In this document: positions 22,391 to 33,847 of the stretch, one piece after another | How the letters are laid out: every line of letters begins with the position of its first letter | Position numbering within the stretch: the stretch's first letter is position 1 | Assembly: GCA_965153455.1 (NCBI GenBank) | Contig: OZ234496.1 | Location: 124,001-188,000 of the forward strand | Reading direction: 5' to 3' | DNA: 64,000 nt | Source: Sphagnum compactum | Lineage: Eukaryota; Bryophyta; Sphagnopsida; Sphagnales | Notes under the pieces: model-generated | What the model was told of the DNA's origin: nothing | The model's database searches: none | Seen by the model: only the letters and a program-made list of their open reading frames with translations | Position numbers and translations under genes: made by a program

Positions 22391-22570
22391 TTAAAATTCT
22401 TGCTTCTTTGGGCTTCCGTAACATTCTCGCACCAAGAATGTCATAACATTCTGTGTGCTTGTTGTTTCATTGACCCCCAATATTCCTCTCACGAACATTC
22501 TGTGTACTTGTTCTACTTGTTGCCACCCTTTCGCCCCTGTACGACCTGTCCACACCTCGCAAGCGTGGCT
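22391..22570 (-). pseudogene. LINE C-terminal (post-RT) fragment
   Basis: The minus strand reads H-A-C-E-V-W, then W-Q-Q-V-E-Q-V-H-R-M-F and L-G-V-N-E-T-T, then E-C-Y-G-S-P. This matches the conserved segment after the RT domain in many LINEs (Y-G-C-E-V-W ... I-E-x-x-Q-x-x-F ... L-G-V). It is a fragment without an ORF start. Confidence 0.7.
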
Positions 22571-22679
22571 TAGTGTTGGGCATACCGATGAGTCGAGCGA
22601 CTGGCACATTGCTTCCGGATTTGTTCCTTGCTCTTCGTTTTGTACTTGTTCCTTGCTGTTCCTTCCCTGCATCTTGCAA

Positions 22680-23440
22680 ACCCAACAAAAGGATCGAAGG
22701 ATAAAAAATATATACTACGACAAAAATAGGAAAAGAAAAAGAAATGATAAAAATTAGACGAATAAATAAGAATGAACGAATAAGTACAACCAATAAATAC
22801 ACCCAAAAAACGGTAAGAAACATTCGGTAAGAAGAAGAATATGGAAAAGGGCGAAAAACGAGGATTCCGAAGAAAGATGGGAGGACGAAAAAAGGGGGAA
22901 GAAAATGCCTTTTAAAAGTCGAAGAAAAAATACAAGTAAAAAAAGGAAGATGAGAAGAAAGGAAAAAAAATCCGAACTGGAATAGCCTGTGGTCTCATGA
23001 TAACCAAAAAAAAAATGCAAAAAAAAAATCCTTTCAAAGATGTGAAAAATAAAACCCCCCGAAAAAAAAAAACAAACTGTTTTTTCAACACAAAACCCCC
23101 TCGCCGAAATATATATATGTACGGTTGACCTCTCGCAACCTATGGAAAAAAAGTTCACTATTTCAACACCTCCGCCCATGCATTTTCATAAAATAACATT
23201 CACCTCTTGTCCCACCTCTCTTCCAAAACCCAGAAAAAAAAAATGATCCTCACATACCTCCACTCCCTTCTAGTCAAATAGCCCAAACCTTAGAAACTTC
23301 AATATCAAAATTAATTCTTGTTCAAGGGGCCAAGAGGATGGAGAGAGGAAAATAAAAAATAAACAATCACACTCTAATCCTAAACCCACCTTGAACAAGA
23401 AATTAATAAATCTTTTCATGACATCTCCCCCCCCCCCCCC
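22680..23440 (+). repeat. Dispersed repeat R3, copy 2
   Basis: Second copy of the 16360-17060 repeat, in the same orientation: A-rich 5' part, then GTTGACCT, TATTTCAACACCTCC and CCCTTCTAGTCAAATAGCCC. It ends at a C-tract of about 17 nt near 23427. Confidence 0.7.
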
Positions 23441-23990
23441 CAACAATGAATTTGTAAAAAATAAACCACCCCACGGGGTGTGCCGGCTTCCCATTGGTTA
23501 CACTCGTGAAAAGTTGGACACTTGAAGCGCCTCGATGGACTATGATGGGGCCCCCTATTTTTTTCCCCCTGCAATTCCTTTGAATATATATATATATCTA
23601 CTTTACTTATATAAAGAAATGGTGTCCACGTGTTTGAAGCGGTTATTCAGGATTGGCTGGAGCTTCCAACCCCCCCCCCCCCCCCCAAACTTAAAAGGAA
23701 AAAATGCAATGCACATTCAGTGTGTGCTTGGGCCTTCCCATTGGCTGCATGAAATTTCTGCTCCCAAAAAAATTTATCACCGTTTTTGGCCTGACCTTTA
23801 CCCCTCACAAGTCCAACTTTTTTTTATTGAATTTGATTGGCCCCGAAAAAAAATAATTGAAACTATGAAGGCTCACAAAAATTGAAGATTCTATGGACAG
23901 ATGGAGTGCCTCCCCCTTTGGCCCACTGATATACGTGAGAAGGGGAGGACTTTGAGCAAAATATATGAGATTAAAGCAAGGTGCAATTGG
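23441..23990. other. Unassigned AT-rich DNA with poly-C tract
   Basis: No gene is seen. A C-tract of about 17 nt lies near 23671. The stretch near 23735 (CTTCCCATTGGCTGCATGAA) recurs at about 24215 and 26435, so this is part of the same repeat family as the following minisatellites. Confidence 0.5.
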
Positions 23991-23993
23991 GAA

Positions 23994-24195
23994 CACCCAT
24001 GGGGAACACATTGGGAACCTGTCGGAACAAAGGAAAAATGAAAAAAATCTTCCTCTTTCCCCCTCACCCCTCCCCCCCAAAACTTAAAAGAAAACCCATG
24101 GGGAACATATTGGGAACCTGTTCGAACAAAGGGAAAATGAAAAAAATCTTCCTCTTTCCCCCCCCCCCCCCAAAACTTAAAAGAAAAAAACAAGA
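23994..24195 (+). repeat. ~97-bp minisatellite M1, two units
   Basis: Two units start CCCATGGGGAACA. They contain GGAACCTGT and AATGAAAAAAATCTTCCTCT, then a C-rich tract and CCAAAACTTAAAAGAAAA. The same unit occurs four times at 26034-26405. Confidence 0.9.
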
Positions 24196-24345
24196 CACCT
24201 TGAGTGCAGGCTAAGCCTTCCCACTGGCTGCATGAAACTTCTATTCCCAAAACTTTTTGGCACCGTTTTCAACCTTGACTAATCCCCCCCTTATAAACTG
24301 GGGGTACTTATTATTTATTCGATTAGGAGGTTGCACACAATCCTT
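24196..24345 (+). repeat. Repeat R4 terminus with hairpin, copy 1
   Basis: A shared 3' segment with a small inverted repeat of C and G runs (24283-24306), then GTACTTATTATTTATT and GGAGGTTGCACACAA. The same segment occurs at about 26405-26562 and 59905-60000. A hairpin close to a conserved end is reminiscent of Helitron 3' ends, but no CTRR end is proven. Confidence 0.6.
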
Positions 24346-26033
24346 TCTTCTGATCGAAGAAGATTTTATTCAAGACGAAGAAAATGCATGTGGGACAACT
24401 GCTTCAAAAACTTCCAAAAAATCGAAGAAAAAATATCGAAAATCAGAGGAGAAGTTTGATCCATGAGGAATGGAATTAAAAGATTAAAAAAAAGAAAAGA
24501 AGAGCGAGGAATGATGTTGAGTCTTGTAGAGAGCTTGTGTTGCAGTGAAAACGGCGAACTGAGGTCGCTTTTTTCTAGGGACCTGAATTTGGACCTGGAG
24601 TTTTTCCGCCCCTCGGTGGAGGAAGATCCCGGGTGCCAACAAGTGGCGCTAAAGCTGGCGCTCTCTCGTTGGTTTAATTAAGTTCCAAAATCCAAAATTA
24701 AGGGGCCTATTCTCTTAATTAATTATTTTTTCTCTTAAATCTCGATTTCCATAGCGTGAAAAACCAAATCGCTAGGTTTTGGTTTTTCGCGTTATTGTTT
24801 AACATCAGCTTTCCTTTGGGGGGCGAAATCTTGCCACTTAGCACTAAAAAAAAAAAGGAAGTACGTATCCTACAAAGGATTTTTTGTGAAAAAATAGCTG
24901 AAAGTAGCCATTCTTTGCTTTTTGGTGAATTTTTTGCTATGGCAATAGAAAAACAGGAGGGTGCTAAAGGTATCAAGGTCTTTCTTTGAAAAAAGATGGG
25001 TCCAAGTGACCACATTATGAGGAAAAAAATTCTAAAGTCGCCATACTTAGAGAATTGGTTTCAAAAAGTCCACAAATTAAAGGAGGAACCCTAATTTTTT
25101 TCTGCTGGGCGTCCAGCCAAATTTGGCCAAGTCCACTTGTGCTTGATGGCCAACCCACTTCATTCACTATTTTGAAAAAAAAAAAACTGGTCACCATAGA
25201 AAGGGGGAAAAAAAGGGCTGAAAATCGCCAGATTTACACCGAAGCTTCTAAAAAAATTCGACTTTCCTCTTTGACCTGTTGCCAAATTTGGCTAAGGATG
25301 ATTGCCCAATGCCAACTCTCCTACCTCACAAAATTGAAAAAGAAAACCCTGCACAAAAATGGGGAAATTTAGTGGCGAAAAGTGAGAGGGCGGTAGGTAG
25401 TAACTTAATAATCTACTCAGATCTTTCTAGAAGAAGCAGCCCCCAACCCCTCCCCCGGCAGCCCTCATTGGCTCGGACTCCGAAACTTCGTTACATGATT
25501 CAATCCCCTACGTCCACGTCGCTCAGAACCGCGTGAAGCATTGTAGATATTATTACCCATCTAGTTAAGAACGTGATCAGAGGAAAAGTTTTATCACCTT
25601 TGAAACCTTCCCCCGAAGAATTCCTTTTGATTGGCCAAAGACAAAATTCATTAAATTTTTTTTAGCATCTTACCTATAGTAGTGCCTATATAGGACACAA
25701 AAATCAATCACATGTAAGGTACTCTCAATGGGTCTTATTTCAACTCTACGGACCCCAAATTTGGGTTGGGGGGAGAGGAATATTTTTAATTTTTCTCTGT
25801 TTTCAAGGAGTCTCCCAAGTTCCCAACATGTTCCCCAATACGTTCTCACACTTTTATCCCATATACTTAGCCCAAATTTTTTCTCTTTCTCATCAAAGGG
25901 GAAGGCACTCCATCTTCCAATAGAAACTTCTAATTCAGGGAGCCTCCAAGGTACAGACTAGATGATTGGTAGACCGATATATGTGAGAATGGGAGGACTT
26001 TGAGCAAAACTTAAAGCAAGGTGCGATTGGGAA
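24346..26033. other. Unassigned AT-rich region
   Basis: I see no supported gene. Short ORFs at 24463-24681 and 25279-25536 have no recognised domain. Many A-rich runs are present. From about 25730 it re-enters repeat-family sequence leading into the second minisatellite. Confidence 0.35.
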
Positions 26034-26405
26034 CACCCATGGGGGACACATTGGGAACCTGTTGGAACAAAGGGAAAATGAAAAAAATCTTCCTCTCCCC
26101 CCCCCCTTCCCCCCCAAAACTTAAAAGAAAACCCATGGGGAACACATTGGGAACCTGTTGGAACAAAGAGAAAATGAAAAAAATCTTCATCTCCCCCCCT
26201 CCCCCTCCCCCCCAAAACTTAAAAGAAAACCCATGGGGAACACATTGGGAACCTGTTGGAACAAAGGGAAAATGAAAAAAAACTTTCTCCCCCCCAAAAC
26301 TTAAAAGAAAACCCCTGGGAACAAATTGGGAACCTGCTGGAACAAAGGGAAAATGAAAAAATCCTTCCTCTTTCCGACCCCTCTTCCCCCCAAAACTTAA
26401 AAGAA
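26034..26405 (+). repeat. ~97-bp minisatellite M1, four units
   Basis: Units start near 26034, 26131, 26228 and 26309, the last two with shortened C-tracts. Each has CCCATGGGGAACACATTGGG or a close variant and ends CCAAAACTTAAAAGAAAA. ORFs on the minus strand are repeat translations and not genes. Confidence 0.92.
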
Positions 26406-26562
26406 AAAATAAGACACCTTCCGTGTAGGCTGAGCCTTCCCATTGGCTGCATGAAAATTCTTTTCCCAAAACTTTTTGGAACCGTTTTCGATCTTGACTA
26501 ATACCCCCATTATAAACTGGGGGTACTTATTATTTATTCCATGAGGAGGTTGCACACAATCC
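26406..26562 (+). repeat. Repeat R4 terminus with hairpin, copy 2
   Basis: The TACCCCC arm at 26502-26508 pairs with GGGGGTA at 26519-26525 across a 10-nt loop. The following conserved text, ACTTATTATTTATT and GAGGAGGTTGCACACAATCC, matches copy 1. Confidence 0.65.
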
Positions 26563-27825
26563 TTTCTTCTCATCATTTTGCTTGCAAAATGGGTCTACTT
26601 GCTTGATGCGGTAATTCACGATTGGTGAAGCCTCCGGAATATTCGCACTCGCGACGTGGTCGGGTATTTATGAGGAGGATGGTAATGACGGCGGCATCAA
26701 TTTGTGACATCAATAACCAGGATTTAAAACTTGTCCATTTTTTTGTTGTGAAATTCCAACAAATTTCTAAAAATAAAAGTCTTAAATGGAATATCCTTTT
26801 GCAAAATTATCTTTTTTTCTTGTAAAAAATCGCCAAAATTTGGAAAAAACCAAATCGCCAAATTTGGACTCTGATTTTAGGTCGTGAGCACTTTTTAATC
26901 TTTTTTTCTAAAATTAGGGTGGTTCTAAAAACCTGTCGCCATTTAATGCAGATCAGAAAATTGAAATAAAATGAAAAATAAAAATAAAACATCACCGTTG
27001 TTAACTTCTCGAGCTGCAAAATTGGTTTTCTGGGCAATAAATCAAATCAAAATTATGGCATCAGAAAGATTCAGACAATAGAACTACCTACCTACCGGTC
27101 TGCAGCCACCTGTTGCAATGATCCTATATACCGACCTGCCTACCAAAAAAAAAAAGAGTGAAATCAGGTACCTACTACAAAACTAGGAGGCTCCTAAGTC
27201 AGTTTCCTAAGTAAGTTACTCAGTAGGCACGAAAATTCATTTGTCGGTCGGTTACTCCTAGGTCAAGCAAGTCATAGGTAAGCAGGTAAGTAATTTGTAG
27301 GTGGCGAAGTCGTAGGTAGGTAGGTAATAAGTGACGCACAGTAAGAGTTTAAAAAGCGCACCCTCATAGTCGGCATGCGGAAAATTATCTACACGTCAGT
27401 AACTGGTAGGTTGGTAAAGTCGTAGGTAGGTAAATAAGTCGTAAGTCGGGAAGTTGGTAGGCATGGGATAGTAAGTGAGTTGTAGGTGGGGCAGGTGGTA
27501 GGTAGGTTGGTAGGTAATAATAATAAGACAAGCACAGTAGTAAAAGTAAAAAGCTTGCCCTCATCGTCGGCAGTCAGAAAAATTTGCACCTCCGTTACCA
27601 CAGGTTGGCAAAGTCGTCGGTAGGTAAGTAACTGATAGGTCGGGAAGTTAATAGGGAGGGAAAAAAACTCGTAGGTGGGTAAGTTGTAGGTAGGGAGGTC
27701 AAAAAATTACTCATAAGCGGGCAAGTCGAAGGTTTAAAAACTTACCTAGCTGCCTTCGAACGAACTCGCTCACTCGTAGGTAGGTGAATAAATTAAGCAC
27801 AGTAAAAAGTAAAAAAGCGCGCCCT
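26563..27825. other. Unassigned; GTAG-rich simple-sequence DNA in the second half
   Basis: No gene is seen. From about 27080 the DNA is dominated by degenerate GTAGGTAGGTAAGT-like repeats with duplicated blocks (for example CGCACCCTCAT at 27357 and CTTGCCCTCATCGTCGGCAG at 27553, again near 27820). Similar GTAG DNA lies at 11340-11415. Confidence 0.6.
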
Positions 27826-29980
27826 CATCGTCGTCGTCGGCAGGCAGGCAGGCAGTGTGCGCTGCTCATAATCGGGTTGGAGGCTCCGCCTTGTGTGCTT
27901 TCCCTTGTTTCTTCTTCTTTTTTCTTTCAGTTTGCTGCCGCTGTGGTTTGTGCGCCGGAATCTGAGCTGCTTTTCTTCTTCTTCTCGTGTTTCTCTTTCT
28001 TCTCCTCGAAGATAAACCTCCATGGAGGAAGAAGAAGGCACCGAAGCAACAAGAAGCAGCAGCAAGAGGAGGGATTGATGCGTGAACGACGATGAGTAGC
28101 AGCAGCAGCAGCAGCAGTAGGTTCAGTAGCCGTAGCAATAGTAGTAGTTTTAGTGGTGGGCTGCTTTAGTGGGGAGGAGGAGGAGATCTTGTCCGGTTTA
28201 GAGTTCGTGCTGCTTATGATGATGACGATGATGATGATGATGAACTCCTTCGTCCATCGCAATCTTCTTCTTTATTGATCCATTCTGCCCTACCAATCAA
28301 CCACTCTCCTTTGTTTGCTTTTGTCTTCTCAACAGTGTTGTTGTTGTTGTTGTTTTTCTCCTACTCTCTCGTGAGCACAGCTTTGAAAAAGAAAAAGAAG
28401 GAAATTTGTTGCGTTTTTTGTTGTTGTTGTTTCGTATCGTCTTGAGTGAGTGTTTGTGTTCTTCTCCTCTCATGTTTGTTTGAAGACCATAGTCATTTGA
28501 AGACGATGATGATTTTGTTAGTTGCTGTTCTTGTGTGAGTGGAGAGTCTCTTGTTTCTTCTTGTTTGTGTTCGTTTTTTCTTTAGGTTTAGAAAAGGTGA
28601 GTTTGTTTTGTGCATGTGTGTCTCTGTCTCTGTCTCCGTCTCTTGTCTGTGATATCCGAAGAGGAAGGAAGACGAAGAAGAAGATACTTCCTTAGGTCGC
28701 TTTCTCTTGTTCTTTTGTTTTTTGTTTTCCGTGCTTTGATAGCTTCGGGAGACAGGCCTCCATGAAAACCACAAAAAAATAATATCAGTTTCTATGTGTC
28801 CTCGGCGTCTCTTTGTTTTGTTTTGGATCTGATGCGTCTGTCTGAGGTCTTAGGATTTCGCTGCTTTCTTCTGGTTTTCTCTATCTCATCAGTACTGTTC
28901 TTCTCGTGAAGAAGGTGGACGTCTCCTTTGCTTTTGCTTATTGTGTCTCAAAAGAGTTATTTGGAAGATCAAAGCCATTTTCTTCTCAGGAAAGATCTGC
29001 CGTCAGTTCCATCGTCTCTGTCCCCCTTGTCTCTTTCCCTTTCCTCCTCCGGCCACGACGCCCTTGAGAAGACGCGCATCATCTGTTCTGAGAGGTCAGA
29101 TTCTCCGATGATCAGGATCTGCGATTACAGGTTGTTCTCGCCTTTTGCACGCCGCTCACAGTCATCCTCTGTATACAACAACATCTGCTGCAATCATCTG
29201 TAGACGCCGCAGCAGCAAACGCTGAGTCCTTCGATTGCACTTCACCGTCTGCCTTCGTTTCCATCCTCCCCCTTATCTCAACGACATTGCTGCCACTGTT
29301 GCTATCTCTTCTGGCTGTTTCTGGCTGTGAAGTAAAACATCCATTCTTCTGCACTTTCCTTTGTCACCGATTCCCTGTTCTGTGATTCCGTGAGAGCTTT
29401 TTCTGTGTCCCGAATTCTTTCGCTTTGTTCTCTTCCTTGCTATCGTTTTGTCCGAAATTTGTTTTTAATTTTGAAAAAAAGAAAAACATTCTGGCAACAG
29501 AATTTTTAAAGCTGATAAGTACGCGCAAATAGATAAGCCACTAGATAAGCGGACACAAAAAGCTTTCATTCACACACCGGAAAACCGGATCCAAAAAACC
29601 ACGATTCACATTCAGGGCGGTGGAATTTGGATTGGGGTCAGAGCTAACCCCTCCCCTTGCGTGGCTCCCTTCGTTCTTCGTGCGTGGAGAGGAGGAAGGA
29701 AGCGAGTGTTTATCCCAAGAGTGCACCGTCTTCTTCTCTGTGTGCACAGTCCTGTGTGTGACCTGGGCTTTTTTTTTTTCGTTTGTCTTGGCCTCTCTTC
29801 GGAGCTTTCTTTTCCTTCTTTTGTTTTTGTGGCGGTGCTTTCAGTTTCCTGTTCCTCATAGCGTTGCCGATACTTGGCAGAAATGGCGGTGGTGGTTTGT
29901 AGTAGTTATCTTTCTTTGTTTGCTTTCTAGTTTGCTGCATACCTCATGCTCTGTGCTTGTGTCTTTTGGTGACGTGTGAC
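27826..29980. promoter_or_regulatory. Pyrimidine-rich, microsatellite-rich region resembling a gene 5' region
   Basis: TTCTTC, GTTGTT, GATGATGAT, GCAGCAGCA and TCTGTCTCTG runs fill this stretch, as in plant 5' leaders and promoters. Several GT..AG-compatible sites occur, for example CTGCGATTACAG|GTTG near 29130. I could not connect them into a coding sequence. ORFs on both strands are simple-sequence artefacts. It may be the first, non-coding exons of a gene now disrupted by the 647-bp array. Confidence 0.25.
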
Positions 29981-30286
29981 AGTGATGGTTTGGGTTAAGA
30001 ATTGCTACAATGCATAGAGTGTCCTTGCATGCAGTTTGCAGCTCGTGTCCTGAAAGTTAGGGGGCTGAGATTATTGCTGATCATCTACTGCCAGGTGCTA
30101 ATTAGCCCCCATCATCAATTAACCTTGTAGTACTGGATCGAAACAATTGACACTGACTTCCATATCTTCGATAAAATTGAAGAAGCCAATGATCCTTCCG
30201 GTTTCTTTAATAGGATCAGCTTCCCCACAAACTGGTGGTGGGAAGATCGGTACTACATCTGACGTCACGAGCTGCTGCTGCGAGCT

Positions 30287-30326
30287 CTGGTTCTCAAGCT
30301 CTTGATTTGCAGAGCTTGAGAACCAG
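30287..30326. repeat. Perfect 16-bp hairpin in unit 1 of the 647-bp array
   Basis: CTGGTTCTCAAGCTCT, an 8-nt loop (TGATTTGC), then its exact reverse complement. It is repeated unchanged at 30934-30973, 31581-31620, 32228-32267 and 34137-34176. Preserving both arms in all five units suggests either very recent copying or selection on the structure. Confidence 0.95.
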
Positions 30327-32590
30327 ATTATGTGACAAGAATGCGTTGAATTGGGGACTGGCTACGAAGGCAATGTTAGGTCCTCAGTCTACGTCCTTTT
30401 GCTGTCATTGGTTGTGCAGGCGTGAAGCTAAGCGTGGAGGAGCTTATCGGAAAACTCCTGAACCTGCAGCATGCACAGGAACGCAGAAGCATTGTCCTAA
30501 AAGTCCAGGTAGAAATGATTTTGCAGCCGAGCTCAAGGGGAGTTTGATTTTGGGCCTACACACTAGGTTTCAGTATTCTTTCTTTGTTTTGTTTGTCCAT
30601 ATGCTTATCACCCAGCTGGTCATTCGCTGTGGTGGTTTGGGTTAGGAATTGCCACATTGCATAGAGTGTCCTTGCATGCAGTTTGCAGCTCGTGTCCTGA
30701 AAGTTAGGGGGCTGAGATTATTGCTGATCATCCACTGCCAGGTGCTAATTAGCCCCCATCATCAATTAACCTTGTGGTACTGGATCGAAACAATTGACAC
30801 TGACTTCCATATCTTCGATAAAATTGAAGAACCCAATCATCCTTCAGATTTCTTTAATAAGATCAGCTTCCCCACAACCTTGTGGTGGGAAGATCGGTAC
30901 TACATCTCAAGTCACGAGCTGCTGCTGCGAGCTCTGGTTCTCAAGCTCTTGATTTGCAGAGCTTGAGAACCAGATTATGTGACAAGAATGCGTTGAATTA
31001 GGGACTGGATACGAAGGCAATGTTAGGCCCTCAGTCTACTTCCTTTTGCTGCCATTGGTTGTGGAGGCGTGAAGCTAAGCGTGGAGGAGCTTATCGGAAG
31101 ACTCCTGAACCTGCAGCATGCACAGGAACGCAGAAGCATTGTCCTAAAAGTCCAGGTAGAAATGATTTTGCAGCCGAGCTCAAGGGGAGTTTGATTTTGG
31201 GCCTACACACTGGGTTTCAGTCTTCTTTCTTTGTTTTGTTTGTCCATAGGCTTATCACCCAGCTGGTCATTCGCTGTGGTGGTTTGGGTTAGGAATTGCC
31301 ACATTGCATAGAGTGTCCTTGCATGCAGTTTGCAGCTCGTGTCCTGAAAGTTAGGGGACTGAGATTATTGCTGATCATCTACGGCCAGGTGCTAATTAGC
31401 CCCCATCATCAATTAACCTTGTGGTACTGGATCGAAACAATTGACACTGACTTCCATATCTTCGATAAAATTGAAGAAGCCAATGATCCTTCCGGTTTCT
31501 TTAATAAGATCAGGTTCCCCACAAACTGGTGGTGGGAAGATCGGTACTACATCTGACGTCACGAGCTGCTGCTGCGAGCTCTGGTTCTCAAGCTCTTGAT
31601 TTGCAGAGCTTGAGAACCAGATTATGTGACAAGAATGCGTTGAATTAGGGACTGGCTACGAAGGCAATGTTCGGCCTTCAGTCTACTTCCTTTTCCTGTC
31701 ATTGGTTGTGCAGGCGTGAAGCTAAGTGTGGAGGAGCTTATCGGAAGACTCCTGAACCTGCAGCATGCACAGGAACGCAGAAGCATTGTCCTAAAAGTCC
31801 AGGTAGAAATGATTTTGCAGCCGAGCTCAGGGGGAGTTTGATTTTGGGCCTACACACTGGGTTTCAGTAGTCTTTCTTTGTTTTGTTTGTCCATATGCTT
31901 ATCACCCAGCTGGTCATTCGCTGTGGTGGTTTGGGTTAGGAATTGCCACATTGCATAGAGTGTCCTTGCATGCAGTTTGCAACTCGTGTCCTGAAAGTTA
32001 GGGGGCTGAGATTATTGCTGATCATCTACTGCCAGGTGCTAATTAGCCCCCATCATCAATTAACCTCGTAGTACTGGATCGAAACAATTGACACTGACTT
32101 CCATATCTTCGATAAAATTGAAGAAGCCAATGATCCTTCGGATTTCTTTAATAAGATCAGGTTCCCCACAAACTGGTGGTGGGAAGATCGGTACTACATC
32201 TGACGTCACGAGCTGCTGCTGCGAGCTCTGGTTCTCAAGCTCTTGATTTGCAGAGCTTGAGAACCAGATTATGTGACAAGAATGCGTTGAATTAGGGACT
32301 GGATACGAAGGCAATGTTAGGCCCTCAGTCTACTTCCTTTTGCTGTCGTTGGTTGTGGAGGCGTGAATCTAAGTGTGGAGGAGCTTATCGGAAGACTCCT
32401 GAACCTGCAGCATGCACAGGAACGCAGAAGCATTGTCCTTAAAGTCCAGGTAGAAATGATTTTGCAGCCGAGCTCAAGGGGAGTTTGATTTTGGGCCTAC
32501 ACACTGGGTTTCAGTCTTCTTTCTTTGTTTTGTTTGTCCATAGGCTTATCACCCAGCTGGTCATTCGCTGTGGTGGTTTGGGTTAGGAAT

Positions 32591-33847
32591 TGTCGCAACC
32601 CTAGCCTTGGCTCAAGGCCAAGGCAAGGGGGTTACAAGGTGCAAGCCTAATAGTAGACCCGGGAGTCACATCGCATGCTCCCGGGAGTGCAACCGTGAGA
32701 GAGAGAAAACTCTAAGTGTCAATGAGGACATTGACCTCTTCTTCTAGTGGGGGAGAGTGTCGCAACCCTAGCCTTTGGCTTGCGACCAAGGCAAGGGGGT
32801 TGTGAGGTTGCGGGCCTAGTAGTAGACCCGGGAGGCACATCACATGCTCCCGGGAGTGCAAGGAGTGCAAAGAGTCCAGAGAGTGTGAGGGAGTGAACCC
32901 TCACACTCCCAAGTGAACTCCCACGTTGGGAGTTGGTGAGAGTTGGAGTCCCGGAGGGACTCCCGAAACTTCAGAGAGCGTTTTGAGGGGTCAAAACTCC
33001 ATGGCTTGTTTTGCACTTTATATCAATGGAAAGCACTTGAAGTGTAGATGTCCAAAATGGGCTCGCATTGCTCATTTGGACATCTGAAACACAAGTTATG
33101 GCCAAAAGAAGGCCCGGGAGTCGAATTCCCGGGAGTCGTCCAGTTTTGACTCCCGACCACTAAAAGTCGGGAATCGACCCGAAATACTGGGCTGCAGAGG
33201 ACGTGCGACATACCGTTGGAAAGGTCTCGACGAGATCTACAACTTTGCTTCAGACCGCATCGCGATCCGAGGTCTGCTCGCAATGTTATGGGGCTCCAAA
33301 GTCGCGGGAGTCCCATTTGGCGCGATTTCGGGACTCCCACGCGGGAGTCCCGGGAAAAATAGCCATTTGGATGTAGCCTCCGTGGAGAGTCACAGAGTAT
33401 ACTATAAGGGGGGAAGTGGTTGGCTTCCCCAAGGGGGAAGGTGCTGGCTTCCCCACCAAAGGGAGTGAGGTGGTGGCTTACTCCCGAGCCCGGAGTGTGT
33501 GTGTGTTCAAAGTGAGTCCGAGTTCACCCGTGGCTTGTCCCAACACCAAAAAGGATTCAACATGAGTCCCAAGGGGGAAGGTGATGGCTTCCCCAAGGTC
33601 CGGGCCGTGGCTCTTCCTAGCACCAAAGGTGCTCCAACTTTGGACTAACCACTTGGAGTGGTTAATGGAGGGTCCGTGTGAGTGAGTCAAGCTTGTCAAC
33701 TCTTCCTAGTCCCATCCCGGAGCTCCAACACACCCTTCTACCCCTCAAGTGTTGTGAGCTAGGGAGCGGCTCCAAGTTCCAACCGCTTCCGCATTGCCGC
33801 ATACTTGGACCCTCGAGTGGGTCCACAAGGAACTTGGGAGCGCGTCA
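32591..33847 (+). mobile_element. Internally deleted LTR element (subfamily B) in the 647-bp array
   Basis: It begins TGTCGCAACCC at 32591 and ends GCGCGTCA at 33847, with a perfect target duplication GGAAT at 32586-32590 and 33848-33852. The order is: the first part of a 5' LTR (~32591-32695), a short piece of the internal 3' end including the polypurine tract GTGGGGGAGAG (~32748-32758), and a full 3' LTR (32759-33847). The rest of the 5' LTR and all coding sequence are missing. The intact duplication shows that the deletion happened inside the element after, or as part of, integration. Confidence 0.9.

Noticed and set aside
23891-26469. Minus-strand ORFs with repeated F-S-F-K-F-W-G-G text
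   Set aside because: Translation of the ~97-bp minisatellite; the frame follows repeat length and not protein conservation.
27793-28262. Overlapping ORFs on both strands with poly-S/L/R runs
   Set aside because: They are translations of trinucleotide microsatellites; no frame is favoured.
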